Part shown: in pieces, positions 50,369 to 59,125 of the stretch | How positions within the stretch are numbered: position 1 is the first letter of the stretch | Layout: each line of letters starts with the position of its first letter | Origin: Inquilinus ginsengisoli_A | Lineage (GTDB): Bacteria > Pseudomonadota > Alphaproteobacteria > DSM-16000 > Inquilinaceae | Direction of reading: 5' to 3' | Assembly (NCBI RefSeq): GCF_031453975.1 | Contig: NZ_JAVDPW010000002.1 | Coordinates: 62,001-126,000 of the forward strand | DNA: 64,000 nucleotides | Translations under genes and position numbers: made by a program | The notes under the pieces: generated by a model | The model's database searches: none | The model's input: the letters and a program-made list of their open reading frames with translations, nothing else | What the model was told of the DNA's origin: nothing

Positions 50369-51259
50369 TCAGCTGTTCCCATACGTCTTGCCGTACCAGT
50401 CGGCGATCTCATCGCCGGTCGCCATCCAGACATCCGGATGCGAGGTGATGTGGGCGAGCGCCTTGGCGAAGTGCCGGCTGCGATGGGGGTGGCCGACCAG
50501 GAACGGGTGCAGGCAGATCGCCATCACCCGCCCCGACCGGGCACCGTCCTCGTAGAGGCCGTCGAACTGGTCGCAGATCATCCGGCCGAAGGCCTCGCCG
50601 GTCAGCCCCTGTTCAAGGAAGGTGGTGTAGTCGTTGATCTCGACCGAGTATGGCAGCGACAGCATCGAGCCGGTCTTCACCCGCATCGGATAGGGCTGCT
50701 CATCATTGACCCAATCGGCGACGTATCGGATGCCGGCCGCGGCCAGCAGGTCGAGCGTGTCGTGCGATTCACTCAGCGCCGGGCTGAGCCAGCCGCGCGG
50801 CCGCCGGCCGGTGCCCTGCTCGATGGCGTCGACCACCGCATTCACCAGCCGCCCCTCCTCCGCCTGCCCGTTCATCAGGGTGGAGTTGTTGGGGCCGTGG
50901 CCCATCCATTCCCAGCCGAGCGCGTTGCCGGCCTCGATGATGCGGGGATAGTGCCGGCAGACATCGGCGTTGAGCGCCACGGTGCCCTTGACCCCGTATC
51001 TCTCCATCACCTCCATCATCCGCCAGACGCCGACGCGGACGCCGTAGTCGCGCCAGGAATAGTTCAGCACGTCGGGCACCAGCTCTTTGGTCGCCGCGAT
51101 GATGGAGCTGGAGGGGCGATCGAACAGGAAGTGCTCGATGTTCGGGATGACCCAGACCGCCACGCGCGCCCCGTTCGGCCAGCGCAGCGGCGGACGGTCG
51201 ACGATGGCGGAATAGGGAAAGCGGTCGTGCATCTGCGGTGCGGCTGAGGCTTGCGACAT
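50369..51259 (-). CDS. Polysaccharide deacetylase-family hydrolase (PuuE allantoinase-like)
   Basis: A 296-residue NodB-fold protein. HDRFPYSAIVDRPPLRWPNG, GVKGTVALNADVCRHYPRII, GWEWMGHGPNNSTLMN and HPFLVGHPHRSRHF are the conserved segments. They match the subgroup of cofactor-independent allantoinases (PuuE) and related amidases rather than cell-wall deacetylases. The start at 51259 (MSQASAAPQMHDRF) is used because the upstream frame has no family sequence. A LysR regulator is divergent 152 bases away and probably controls it. The exact substrate is uncertain. Confidence 0.87.
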   Translation of the reverse strand: MSQASAAPQMHDRFPYSAIVDRPPLRWPNGARVAVWVIPNIEHFLFDRPSSSIIAATKELVPDVLNYSWRDYGVRVGVWRMMEVMERYGVKGTVALNADVCRHYPRIIEAGNALGWEWMGHGPNNSTLMNGQAEEGRLVNAVVDAIEQGTGRRPRGWLSPALSESHDTLDLLAAAGIRYVADWVNDEQPYPMRVKTGSMLSLPYSVEINDYTTFLEQGLTGEAFGRMICDQFDGLYEDGARSGRVMAICLHPFLVGHPHRSRHFAKALAHITSHPDVWMATGDEIADWYGKTYGNS

Positions 51260-51367
51260 GGCGTCTTCTCTCTTGCTGGGAAGCGAGGGCGTGGACGAGG
51301 CAGATCCGGCCATCGCCCCGGCAAGCAAGATAAATTCATCCGGCACTGCGGAGAATAACGCTATAGT

Positions 51368-51382
51368 TCCGAGGACATCGGA
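51368..51382. promoter_or_regulatory. Possible LysR operator
   Basis: TCCGA-N5-TCGGA forms an interrupted dyad of the T-N11-A type used by LysR regulators, and a partial second dyad (CGGAcataTCCG) overlaps it. It lies between the deacetylase (start 51259) and the LysR gene (start 51412). Confidence 0.45.
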
Positions 51383-51411
51383 CATATCCGTCCGAAATCG
51401 GGATGCGATGG

Positions 51412-52293
51412 ATGGACAGTCTCGGCCCGCTCAACGCCTTCGTTCAGGCCGCCGAGACCCGCAGCTTCACGGCCGCGGGGCGGCAGCTGAGAGTCTCATC
51501 CTCGGCGATCGGCAAGGCGGTCACGCGGCTGGAGGAACGGCTGGGCGTGCGGCTGTTTCACCGCTCCACCCGCACCATCACGCTGACGCCGGAGGGCGCC
51601 CGCTTCCTGGAGCGCTGCCGGCGCATCTTCTCCGAGATCGAGGCGGCCGAGCTGGAGATCGCCCAGACGCAGGGCGCGCCGCGCGGCAAGCTGCGCCTCA
51701 GCCTGCCGCTCGCCGGCATGCTGATGATGCCGGCGCTGAGCGCGTTCATGCGCGCCTATCCGGAAATCGAGCTGGACCTCGATTTCACCGACCGGCTGGT
51801 CGACGTGATCGATGAGGGCTTCGATGCCGTGGTGCGCGCCGGCGAGGTCAGCGATTCCAGGCTGATGACCCGGGTGCTGGGCACCTTCCGGCTCATCCTC
51901 GTCGCCTCGCCCGGCTATGTCGCGCTGCGGGGCATGCCGCAAACTCCAGGCGACCTCGCCGCCCACGCCTGCCTGCACCATCGCTACGCGACCAACGGCA
52001 AGCTCGAGCCCTGGCCGCTGCGCCGCGGGCGCCGGGATGTCGAGCTGCCGACCACGGCGGTGGTGAACACCATCGAGCCCCTGATCGCGATGGCCGAGCA
52101 GGGCTTCGGCATCGCCTGCCTGCCGGACTTCGCCCTTCGTCGCCAGCTCGACGCCGGCACGCTCGTCACCGTGCTCGACGCCCACACCGATCACTCCGGC
52201 ACGTTCCGGATGCTGTGGCCATCGAGCCGCCACCTGTCGCCGAAGCTCAGGGTCTTCGTCGACTTCATGGCGCAGAGCCTGTTCACAGCCTGA
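51412..52293 (+). CDS. LysR-family transcriptional regulator
   Basis: A 293-residue LTTR. The helix-turn-helix is at the N-terminus (LNAFVQAAETRSFTAAGRQL, then SSAIGKAVTRLEERLGVRLF). The substrate-binding domain follows from about 90. The start at 51412 (MDSLGPLNAFV) matches the family; ATG 51403 would add three residues. The probable target is the divergent deacetylase gene. The stop is 10 bases from the convergent secreted-protein gene. Confidence 0.92.
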   Translation: MDSLGPLNAFVQAAETRSFTAAGRQLRVSSSAIGKAVTRLEERLGVRLFHRSTRTITLTPEGARFLERCRRIFSEIEAAELEIAQTQGAPRGKLRLSLPLAGMLMMPALSAFMRAYPEIELDLDFTDRLVDVIDEGFDAVVRAGEVSDSRLMTRVLGTFRLILVASPGYVALRGMPQTPGDLAAHACLHHRYATNGKLEPWPLRRGRRDVELPTTAVVNTIEPLIAMAEQGFGIACLPDFALRRQLDAGTLVTVLDAHTDHSGTFRMLWPSSRHLSPKLRVFVDFMAQSLFTA

Positions 52294-52302
52294 GCCGGCC
52301 GT

Positions 52303-53334
52303 TCAGCGAAAGGTCACGGTCTCGAAATCCGCCGACGTGCCCGCCGCCTGCCGCGCGAGATCGGCGATCGCGATGGTCCGGGTCGTCGCTTCGTTCCAGG
52401 GGTTGGTGTAGGTCAGCATCCCCGCGGCGGGGTCGATGCGGATGACGGCGAAGGCGTGACCGTCGCCCTTGGTCCACTCGCCATTGCGGCCCGGCTTGCC
52501 GCCGAACACCATGGCGACGCCCCTACCGACGTTGTCAGCATTGCGGGCCAGGAACTCGGTGATCTCCTGCGGCGTCATCTCGGCATCGGCCCGCCGGGCG
52601 TGGTCGCCGAGGGTACCGGCGAGCAGTTCCATCACCTTGTTGGTCGGCAGCGCCCCCTGTTTGGGGTCGCGGTGGAAGTAGCGGAACATGGCGCCGACCA
52701 GGGCCGCCGCCGCCGGGTCGCCCTTGCCGAACTGGTCGAGATCGTCCGGGCCGAGGTGGTAGACGGTCGTGGCATCGCCGGGGAAGCTGATGTTGAAGCT
52801 GCCATCGGCGTTGGCGGTGACGGCCTTGTGCAGGATCGCAGTGCCGGCCGGCGTGTCCGAGAACGCCTTGATCACCGAAATGCCGACGCAATCGCCTTCG
52901 CCGGTCTGGTTCAGGGCGATGCCGATGGCGCCCGGAATCGGATCCCCACCCGGCGACGGGATCCACGGCTCGGCCGTGATGACGCTGCCCCTGGCGTCGC
53001 GCCGCAGCGCGGCGATGCTGCCATCGGCGCTGAACGTCCCATCCCCGAGGGAAACGACGATGTTCCTGGCGTCGGTTGCGAGTTCCGGCCGCGCGCCGCC
53101 GTCGCGCTTGAGCGCATCCTGGAAATCCCGGGCCGCCGCCGCGATTCTCTGGCTCGCCGCACTGTCGGGCCGGGCACCGTGGCTCTGCTCCAGCTCATGG
53201 ACAAGCTGGCGATAGGCGCCCCCGATGGCGCGCATGCCGGTGGCGTCGCTGGCCGCGCCGGCGCCCGTGGCTGCGGCCGTCGCCAGGACGCAGGCGAGGA
53301 CGGGCAGCAGCCGATGGCTGATCTGACGAGACAC
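52303..53334 (-). CDS. Secreted calpain-like cysteine peptidase candidate
   Basis: A 343-residue protein with a signal peptide (RLLPVLACVLATAAATGAGA, cleavage near residue 27). I do not recognise a named family, but a calpain/papain-like triad can be read: Gln143 and Cys149 in NQTGEGDCVGISVIKAF (same Q-x5-C spacing as the calpain QGxxGDCW), His293 in GDGHAFAVIRID and Asn311 in TYTNPWNE. The Trp after the Cys is missing. It is thus a likely periplasmic or extracellular cysteine peptidase, or a toxin-like relative. GTG 53334 is chosen for AGGAG and the signal peptide; other in-frame starts exist upstream. Confidence 0.7.
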   Translation of the reverse strand: MSRQISHRLLPVLACVLATAAATGAGAASDATGMRAIGGAYRQLVHELEQSHGARPDSAASQRIAAAARDFQDALKRDGGARPELATDARNIVVSLGDGTFSADGSIAALRRDARGSVITAEPWIPSPGGDPIPGAIGIALNQTGEGDCVGISVIKAFSDTPAGTAILHKAVTANADGSFNISFPGDATTVYHLGPDDLDQFGKGDPAAAALVGAMFRYFHRDPKQGALPTNKVMELLAGTLGDHARRADAEMTPQEITEFLARNADNVGRGVAMVFGGKPGRNGEWTKGDGHAFAVIRIDPAAGMLTYTNPWNEATTRTIAIADLARQAAGTSADFETVTFR

Positions 53335-53491
53335 GCTGGGCACTCTCCTGATGGCGCTGAGGGAACCTCCAATCCTGATGTCCCTCCCTGCCCGCAGAAT
53401 TCCCATCCGGCGTTACGAATTGACGTCGGGGCCCGACAAACCGGTTACGACCGCAACACCGCGTTGCATGGCATGGTTCTAGCCGGGCCGA

Positions 53492-54361
53492 TCACGGTCC
53501 GGGCGTCGCCGGCATGCCCTCCAGCAAGATGGCGATCACGGCATCCAGGAGGGGCGTCCGCCGATCCCGGGCGTAGAGGCCATACTGGACGGTCAGCGGC
53601 CCCGGCACCCCGGCCGACGGCTTCAACGCCCGCATCGCCCCCGCGCGGACGGATTCGGGCGGCAGCAGCCCGATGCCCAGCCCGTTCTCGACCGCGGCCT
53701 GCAGGGCCATGACGCTCCGGCTGGTGAACATCACCCGATGCTCGCGCCCGTCGGCGGCCAGCGCGTCGATCATGCGCCGGCGCCACAGACAGGGCGCGGC
53801 GAAGACGACGAGATCGAGCGGCCGGTCCGGATCCGGGACATAGTCCAGGGCGCAGGCCCATTGCAGCTCAACATTCCAGGTGGTCAGGGCGTCGGCCACC
53901 ACCACGGAGGTCGGGGCGATCATGACATCCAGCCCCTCCTCGGCCCAAAGCCGCCCCAGCGCGACGCTATGCTCGACCGTCACCTCGGGGCGGATGTCGG
54001 GATAGGCGCGATGCAGCCGCCCCAGCGCGGCGGGAAGCGTGGCCGTCGCCACCTCCTCGGCCAGGCCGATGCGCACGCCGCCGCTGATTTCGGTCTGCTG
54101 CAGCCGGGCCACCGCCTCGTCGCCCAGCGCCAGGATGCGGGTCGCGTAGCCCAGCAGCAGTTCCCCCTCCGCGGTCGGCACCACGCCGCGGCCGGTGCGC
54201 TGGAACAGCTGCCGGTCGAGCAGGCCCTCCAGCCGGCGCATCTGCATGCTCAGCGCCGATTGGGTGCGGCCGGTCTGCGCCGCGACCCGGCTCAGGCTGC
54301 CCTGCCGGCAGACCGCGACATAGCTGCGGAGAAGGTCGAGGCCGATCTGTTCGGATATCAT
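53492..54361 (-). CDS. LysR-family transcriptional regulator
   Basis: A 289-residue LTTR. The winged helix-turn-helix is near the N-terminus (LDLLRSYVAVCRQGSLSRVA, then TGRTQSALSMQMRRLEGLLD). The effector domain runs from about 90 to 285. It is divergent from the quinone oxidoreductase gene (start 54458), whose promoter region it probably controls. An ATG at 54361 is used as start. Confidence 0.9.
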   Translation of the reverse strand: MISEQIGLDLLRSYVAVCRQGSLSRVAAQTGRTQSALSMQMRRLEGLLDRQLFQRTGRGVVPTAEGELLLGYATRILALGDEAVARLQQTEISGGVRIGLAEEVATATLPAALGRLHRAYPDIRPEVTVEHSVALGRLWAEEGLDVMIAPTSVVVADALTTWNVELQWACALDYVPDPDRPLDLVVFAAPCLWRRRMIDALAADGREHRVMFTSRSVMALQAAVENGLGIGLLPPESVRAGAMRALKPSAGVPGPLTVQYGLYARDRRTPLLDAVIAILLEGMPATPGP

Positions 54362-54457
54362 GTCCGTTGAACTCTGATCTCACCGACATCAGTCTACAAA
54401 CATATCTCGCGGCCCGCTATCTCCCAGACACGGCACAGCGCAACGCGAGAGGGACCC

Positions 54458-55429
54458 ATGAAAGCGATCCGAGTTCACCGCCATGGCGGGCCGGAGGTGC
54501 TGGCCTATGAGGACATCGACATCGGCCAGCCCGGCCCCGGCGAGGTCCGTGTCCGCAACCGGGCGATCGGCCTCAACTTCGTCGACATCTACTTCCGCAG
54601 CGGCGCCTATGCCCCGCCCGCTTTGCCCTTCACGCCGGGCAACGAGGGGGCCGGCGAGGTGGTGTCGGTCGGCCCGGGCGTCGACGGCTTCGCCCCGGGC
54701 GACCGGGTGGCCTATGTCGAGACCCTCGGCTCCTATGCCGAGGAGCGCATCGTGCCGGCCCATTTCCTGGTCCCCCTGCCCGACGCCATCGACTTCGAGA
54801 CCGGCGCCGCGATGATGCTGAAGGGCCTGACCGCGCAATACCTGCTGCGCCGGACCTTTCGCGTCGAGGCGGGGCACACTGTCCTGGTGCATGCGGCGGC
54901 GGGCGGGGTCGGCCTGATCCTGACGCTATGGGCGAAGCATCTCGGCGCGACCGTCATCGGCACCGTCGGCTCACCCGAGAAGGCCGCACTGGCGCGCCGG
55001 AACGGCTGCGACCATGTCATCGAGTACGGCCACGAGGATTTTGTCGCGCGGGTGCGGGAGATCACCGGCGGCCGCGGCTGCGACGTGGTCTATGACGGCG
55101 TCGGCAAGGCGACCTTCGCGGGGTCGCTCGACTGCCTCAGGCGCTTCGGCACCGTCGTCAGCTTCGGCGCGGCATCGGGACCGGCCGAGCCCTTCGACAT
55201 CGGGCTGCTGATGCGGAAGGGCTCGATCTTCGCCACGTCGCAGCTGCTGTTCGACCATCTGGTGCGGCGCGAGGACGTTCTCGCCATGAGCGCGGACCTG
55301 TTCCGCGTGGTTGCGAGCGGCGCGGTGACGGTCCCGGTCCATGCCCGCCTGCCGCTCGCCGAGGCGGCCGAGGCGCACCGCCGGCTCGAAGCGCGGCTGA
55401 CCACCGGCGCGACGGTCCTGCTGCCATAG
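54458..55429 (+). CDS. NADPH:quinone oxidoreductase (QOR-type MDR protein)
   Basis: A 323-residue medium-chain dehydrogenase/reductase without catalytic zinc. MKAIRVHRHGGPEVLAYEDI at the start, FTPGNEGAGEVVSVG, the cofactor motif VLVHAAAGGVGLILTLWAKH and the Arg-rich GTVVSFGAASGPAEPFDI are those of quinone reductases/zeta-crystallins. It reduces quinones or unsaturated ketones with NADPH. It has AGAGGGACCC before ATG 54458. It is divergent from a LysR regulator. Confidence 0.92.
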   Translation: MKAIRVHRHGGPEVLAYEDIDIGQPGPGEVRVRNRAIGLNFVDIYFRSGAYAPPALPFTPGNEGAGEVVSVGPGVDGFAPGDRVAYVETLGSYAEERIVPAHFLVPLPDAIDFETGAAMMLKGLTAQYLLRRTFRVEAGHTVLVHAAAGGVGLILTLWAKHLGATVIGTVGSPEKAALARRNGCDHVIEYGHEDFVARVREITGGRGCDVVYDGVGKATFAGSLDCLRRFGTVVSFGAASGPAEPFDIGLLMRKGSIFATSQLLFDHLVRREDVLAMSADLFRVVASGAVTVPVHARLPLAEAAEAHRRLEARLTTGATVLLP

Positions 55430-55486
55430 GCCTCGGTGCCGGCCTCCTCGTCCTTGATGCTTGAATGATCTTCAGCGGCGCCTTGG

Positions 55487-56497
55487 TCAGCCGAAGACGA
55501 TGCCTGCCCTCTGTGCCCGCAGCCGCGGATCGTGCGACCGCACCGTCACCGGACGGCCGTCGAGGATCTCGTGGCAGCGCGCCAGCGTGTCCTCCTCGAG
55601 CCGGCGCATCGCCTCGGCGGTGAAGAAGGTCAGGTGCGGAAACAGGATCACGTTGTCGCGATCGAACAGCGCGCTCATCGGATGCCCCGATTTGGTCAGC
55701 GGCTCCACCGAATAGACGTCGAGGCCGACGCCGCCGATGCGCCCCGCGACGACCGCCTCGACCAGGGCCGCCTCGTCGATCAGCGCGCCGCGCGAGACGT
55801 TGACGACGATCGCGGAGGGTTTCAGGCAAGCCAGCTCGGCCCGGCCGACAAGGCCGCGGGTGCTGTCGCTCAGCGCGCAGTGCACGGACACGAAATCGCA
55901 GGCGCGCAGCATGGCCTGCAGGTCGTCGACCTTCTCGATCCCGGCGGCCTGCAGCGTCGCGGCATCGACATGGGGGTCGTAGCCGAGGATTCGGGCGCGG
56001 AACCCCTGGCCCGCCATGCGCGCCATGCTCCGCCCGATCCGGCCGCAGCCGACGAGGCCGAGCGTCGCCCCCGAGATGTCGCGGCCCAGCCAGCGTTGCG
56101 CCGGCCAGATCCAGCCGTCGCGCGACATCGCCTGCGTGATCTCGGGCAGGCGCTTGGCCAGCGCGATCATCAGGGTGAACGCACCCTCCGCCACCGTTTC
56201 CTCGGCGTATTCCGGCACATTGACGACGGGAATGCCGCGCCGCATCGCCGCCGCCATATCGATGGCATCGATGCCGACGCCGTATTTGACGATGCCCTTG
56301 AGCCTGCGGGCCGCGTCGATCACCCGCGCGGTGACCGGCGTGTAGCACATCAGCAGCAGGTCGGCGTCGGCGACCGCGCCGATGAGATCGGCTTCGGAAA
56401 CGCCGTCCGGCAGGGTGACCAGATCGACGCCGCGCGCGCGCAGGGCGGCGTCGATGCCTGGGCAATCGATCTCCCGGTCGGTCCGCACGGCCTTCAT
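55487..56497 (-). CDS. D-2-hydroxyacid dehydrogenase (SerA-like)
   Basis: A 336-residue NAD-dependent 2-hydroxyacid dehydrogenase. The Rossmann motif is GATLGLVGCGRIGRSMARMA near residue 150. Catalytic Arg lies in NVSRGALIDEAALV, Glu follows in GLDVYSVEPLT, and His lies in FPHLTFFTAEA. The closest groups are phosphoglycerate dehydrogenase-like and glyoxylate/hydroxypyruvate reductases; the substrate is unknown. It follows the dehalogenase-like gene on the same strand with 64 bases between. Confidence 0.88.
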   Translation of the reverse strand: MKAVRTDREIDCPGIDAALRARGVDLVTLPDGVSEADLIGAVADADLLLMCYTPVTARVIDAARRLKGIVKYGVGIDAIDMAAAMRRGIPVVNVPEYAEETVAEGAFTLMIALAKRLPEITQAMSRDGWIWPAQRWLGRDISGATLGLVGCGRIGRSMARMAGQGFRARILGYDPHVDAATLQAAGIEKVDDLQAMLRACDFVSVHCALSDSTRGLVGRAELACLKPSAIVVNVSRGALIDEAALVEAVVAGRIGGVGLDVYSVEPLTKSGHPMSALFDRDNVILFPHLTFFTAEAMRRLEEDTLARCHEILDGRPVTVRSHDPRLRAQRAGIVFG

Positions 56498-56561
56498 CGA
56501 CTGTCTCCCATGAGCCGCATCCGCCTACCCAAGCCAGCTCCCGGAGCTGTAGACCGCCGGT

Positions 56562-57482
56562 CTAGGTCTGTCGAATGAAGTCCGCGACGAGAGCTGCGAC
56601 CACATCCGGCGCATCCTCGAGGCAGTAATGGCCGACCCCGGCCAGGCGACGGACCGGCGCGGCCGGGAAGAGCTGGATGAACAGCGGCAGGAAATGCCCG
56701 GGGAGGAGCGTGCGGTCCGCCTCTCCCCAGATGGCCAGGGCCGGCCTGGCGCGGATCGCGCGGTCGGCCGCGGCGTCGGGCGTCTCGAATCGGTGCGCGC
56801 CCGTGGCGAAGCCCTTGGCCCAGCCGATCGCGCCGAGGCAGTCGGCCGGGCACGCGAAGGGTGCGCCATAGGCCGCGAGCCAGGTGTCGGTGATCAGCGC
56901 ATTGTTCTCGAAGCCGTTGAGCTTGAGTGTGCTGAGGATGTTGAAGCCGAGCTGGCCCAGCACCGCTTCGAGGCTGCCATCCGCCTCGGCCTTCGCGATC
57001 CATTGGAACCATGGTGAGACGCCGGCATTCGCCACCAGCCGATCGAGCAGATCGGACTGGCCGAACGGGGTCGGCCCGTTGGTCGAGATCACGCGACGGA
57101 TGCGGTCAGGGTGGCGGGCGGCGAGCCCCATGCCGACCGGGCCGCCGAAATCATGCATGACCAGGGTGATGCGGTCGAGATCGAGCGCAAGGACGAAGCG
57201 CTCCAGATTGTCGATGTGGTCCTGCAGCCAATAGCTGCGGTCCTGCGGCGTCTCGCTCTTGCCGAAGCCCATATGGTCGGGAACCACCACGCGGCAGTTG
57301 CCGCTCAGCGCGGGGATCAGATGGCGGAACAGATAGCCCCAGCTCGGCTCGCCATGGAGGCACAGCACGACCTCCGCGTCGCGCGGCCCCTCGTCGACAT
57401 AGTGCATCCGGAAGCCGGGAGCGCCGGTGACATGCGGCACGAACGGGAAGGTGCCGCCGAAGCTGGCGTCGGATGGGACCAC
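56562..57482 (-). CDS. Haloalkane dehalogenase-like alpha/beta hydrolase
   Basis: A 306-residue alpha/beta hydrolase with the layout of haloalkane dehalogenases. The oxyanion loop HGEPSWGYLFRHL is near residue 43. The nucleophile is Asp111 (VMHDFGGPVGMGLA) rather than Ser, an acidic residue follows in GEADRTLLPGH, and the base His lies in VGHYCLEDAPD. Aspartate nucleophile enzymes include dehalogenases, epoxide hydrolases and fluoroacetate dehalogenases. The start is GTG 57482 with AGAGGAGA before it. An HxlR gene is divergent, with a perfect inverted repeat between them, so expression is probably inducible. Confidence 0.88.
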   Translation of the reverse strand: MVPSDASFGGTFPFVPHVTGAPGFRMHYVDEGPRDAEVVLCLHGEPSWGYLFRHLIPALSGNCRVVVPDHMGFGKSETPQDRSYWLQDHIDNLERFVLALDLDRITLVMHDFGGPVGMGLAARHPDRIRRVISTNGPTPFGQSDLLDRLVANAGVSPWFQWIAKAEADGSLEAVLGQLGFNILSTLKLNGFENNALITDTWLAAYGAPFACPADCLGAIGWAKGFATGAHRFETPDAAADRAIRARPALAIWGEADRTLLPGHFLPLFIQLFPAAPVRRLAGVGHYCLEDAPDVVAALVADFIRQT

Positions 57483-57529
57483 AGACGTCTCCTCTTCCGG
57501 ATTTGCGCCGTCGGCGCTTAAGTTTCAAA

Positions 57530-57565
57530 TTAAAACCTCCCACCTCATATCGCTTGAGGTTTTAA
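57530..57565. promoter_or_regulatory. HxlR-type operator
   Basis: A perfect inverted repeat TTAAAACCTC-N16-GAGGTTTTAA, with a nested second dyad ACCTCA-N7-TGAGGT, lies in the AT-rich gap between the dehalogenase-like gene (start 57482) and the HxlR gene (start 57661). Confidence 0.75.
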
Positions 57566-57660
57566 ACTGCAACTACTATATGGTGGACAAGGTGAACCGC
57601 GATCTGCCCGGCGAAGCCGGGCGACGGCATGCTGGAGATCGAGCGCGGGGTGACGTCGCG

Positions 57661-58131
57661 ATGGTCAAGAGAACCAGCCACAGGGAGTCGCGCTGTGGCG
57701 TTGCCAGGCCGCTGGATGCGATCGGCGACGGATGGACGCTGCTGATCGTCCGCGATGCCTTCGACGGCCTGAGCCGGTTCGGGGAGTTCCAGAAGAGCCT
57801 GGGGCTCGCGAAGAACATCCTTGCGGCCCGGCTGCGCAGCCTCGTCGCCCACGGCATCATGGACACCGTCCCGGCATCCGACGGCAGCCCCTATCAGGAC
57901 TACGTGCTGACGGAGAAGGGACGCGGCCTGTTTCCCGTGCTGGTCGCGCTCCGGCAGTGGGGCGAGGACTATTTCTTCGAGCCCGACGAGGCCCATGTCG
58001 TTCTGGTCGACCGGAAGCGGGGCCTTCCCGTGCGAAAGCTGGAGCTCCGCTCCCAGGACGGCCGCGCGCTGGAACCGGAGGACACCGTCGTGCGCCCCCT
58101 CCCCGATCCGGCAGCCGACGGGCGGGGATAG
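57661..58131 (+). CDS. HxlR-family transcriptional regulator
   Basis: A 156-residue winged helix-turn-helix protein of the HxlR/MarR type: CGVARPLDAIGDGWTLLIVR, then FGEFQKSLGLAKNILAARLR, then VLTEKGRGLFPVLVALRQWG. Such regulators respond to small electrophiles or aromatic compounds and usually control a divergent gene, here the dehalogenase-like hydrolase. The start at 57661 (MVKRTSHRES) fits the family; an ATG at 57580 gives an unlikely Arg-rich leader. Confidence 0.9.
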   Translation: MVKRTSHRESRCGVARPLDAIGDGWTLLIVRDAFDGLSRFGEFQKSLGLAKNILAARLRSLVAHGIMDTVPASDGSPYQDYVLTEKGRGLFPVLVALRQWGEDYFFEPDEAHVVLVDRKRGLPVRKLELRSQDGRALEPEDTVVRPLPDPAADGRG

Positions 58132-58149
58132 AGCATTCCCGGCCGCAGG

Positions 58150-58566
58150 TCACATCGGCGGCATCCTGTCGAATTTCGGCAGGGCCGGATCGAGGCAGTC
58201 CCAGGCGTAGCCGCGCATGGCGTAGGTCACCACCTGCGGCTGGTATCGGCCGGGGTCGTCGAGGCTCGCGGCGTGGATGGTGAACAGGTCCGGCATGGCC
58301 GCGAAGGTCAGATAGACCGGTGACCCGCAGATGGGGCAGAACGCGCGCGTTTTGACGTTGCCGCTGTCGCCGACGATGTCCCAATGCGTCGCTTCGCCTT
58401 CGAGCTTCACATGCCCCCTGTCGGGGAAGGTCAGGTAGGACCCGTGCCCGGTGCCGCTCTTCCGCTGGCAGTCGCGGCACTGGCAGTCGTTCATGAACAT
58501 CGGTTCCGCGGAAATCTCGTAGCGGATCGCGCCGCAGGCGCATCCGCCGGTGTAAGCCACGCTCAT
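58150..58566 (-). CDS. GFA-family protein, intact zinc sites
   Basis: A 138-residue GFA/CENP-V-fold protein with both zinc clusters: CACG near residue 9, CQCRDCQRKSG near 28 and CPICGSP near 77. The family can bind glutathione adducts such as S-hydroxymethylglutathione. It is the last gene of a three-gene minus-strand unit: its ATG overlaps the AHSA1 gene stop (ATGA). Confidence 0.93.
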   Translation of the reverse strand: MSVAYTGGCACGAIRYEISAEPMFMNDCQCRDCQRKSGTGHGSYLTFPDRGHVKLEGEATHWDIVGDSGNVKTRAFCPICGSPVYLTFAAMPDLFTIHAASLDDPGRYQPQVVTYAMRGYAWDCLDPALPKFDRMPPM

Positions 58567-59084
58567 GCCGTCTCTCCCTTTATGGTCATGCCCGGCTGGC
58601 AGCAATCGTGCCGGTCGGGCCGGTCCTGTTCGCCGGCGACGTCGCCCAGCGTCTCGACGACCTTGTTCCAGCCATCGCCCAGGCTCGTGAGCGCCGTCTG
58701 GTTCCGCGGCACGAGAAAGCCGGAATGGACCAGGCGAAGGTGGGTTCCGCCCTCGATCCTGGTCAGGATGAAGGTGACGACGGTGTCCAGCCGCGAGCCG
58801 TACCCGACATTTGCCTCGTGCCCGCCCTTCCAGGCATAGGCGAGGCGCTCGTTCGGCTTCACCTCCAGCACCTGGCAATGGATGACGCCGTCCCAGGCGC
58901 CGGCCGGCGTCGTCTGGAAGGTGAAGCGGTTGCCCACCACGGGCTCGAACCCGACCGGCTCCTTGATCCAGCGGGCGATCATCCCGGCAGTCGTGAGTGC
59001 CTTCCAGACCGCCTCTGGGGGTTGCGGAATATCCTTATCCACCACGATGTCCCGGGTGTCCGACTGCAACGCGGCGTCGCTCAT
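58563..59084 (-). CDS. AHSA1/SRPBCC-domain protein
   Basis: A 173-residue START-fold protein (DIVVDKDIPQPPEAVWKALT, then ARWIKEPVGFEPVVGNRFTF, then WDGVIHCQVLEVKPNERLAY). Such domains bind hydrophobic ligands in a deep cavity. AAGGAGAG precedes ATG 59084. It is 41 bases downstream of the DUF899 gene and overlaps the GFA gene, so all three are an operon. A cysteine/histidine pair near the C-terminus (RHDCCQ) is unusual for the family. Confidence 0.9.
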   Translation of the reverse strand: MSDAALQSDTRDIVVDKDIPQPPEAVWKALTTAGMIARWIKEPVGFEPVVGNRFTFQTTPAGAWDGVIHCQVLEVKPNERLAYAWKGGHEANVGYGSRLDTVVTFILTRIEGGTHLRLVHSGFLVPRNQTALTSLGDGWNKVVETLGDVAGEQDRPDRHDCCQPGMTIKGETA

Positions 59085-59125
59085 GGTTCGCTCTCCTTCG
59101 GGTGGGGATGGCAGGTGAGTTGGAC

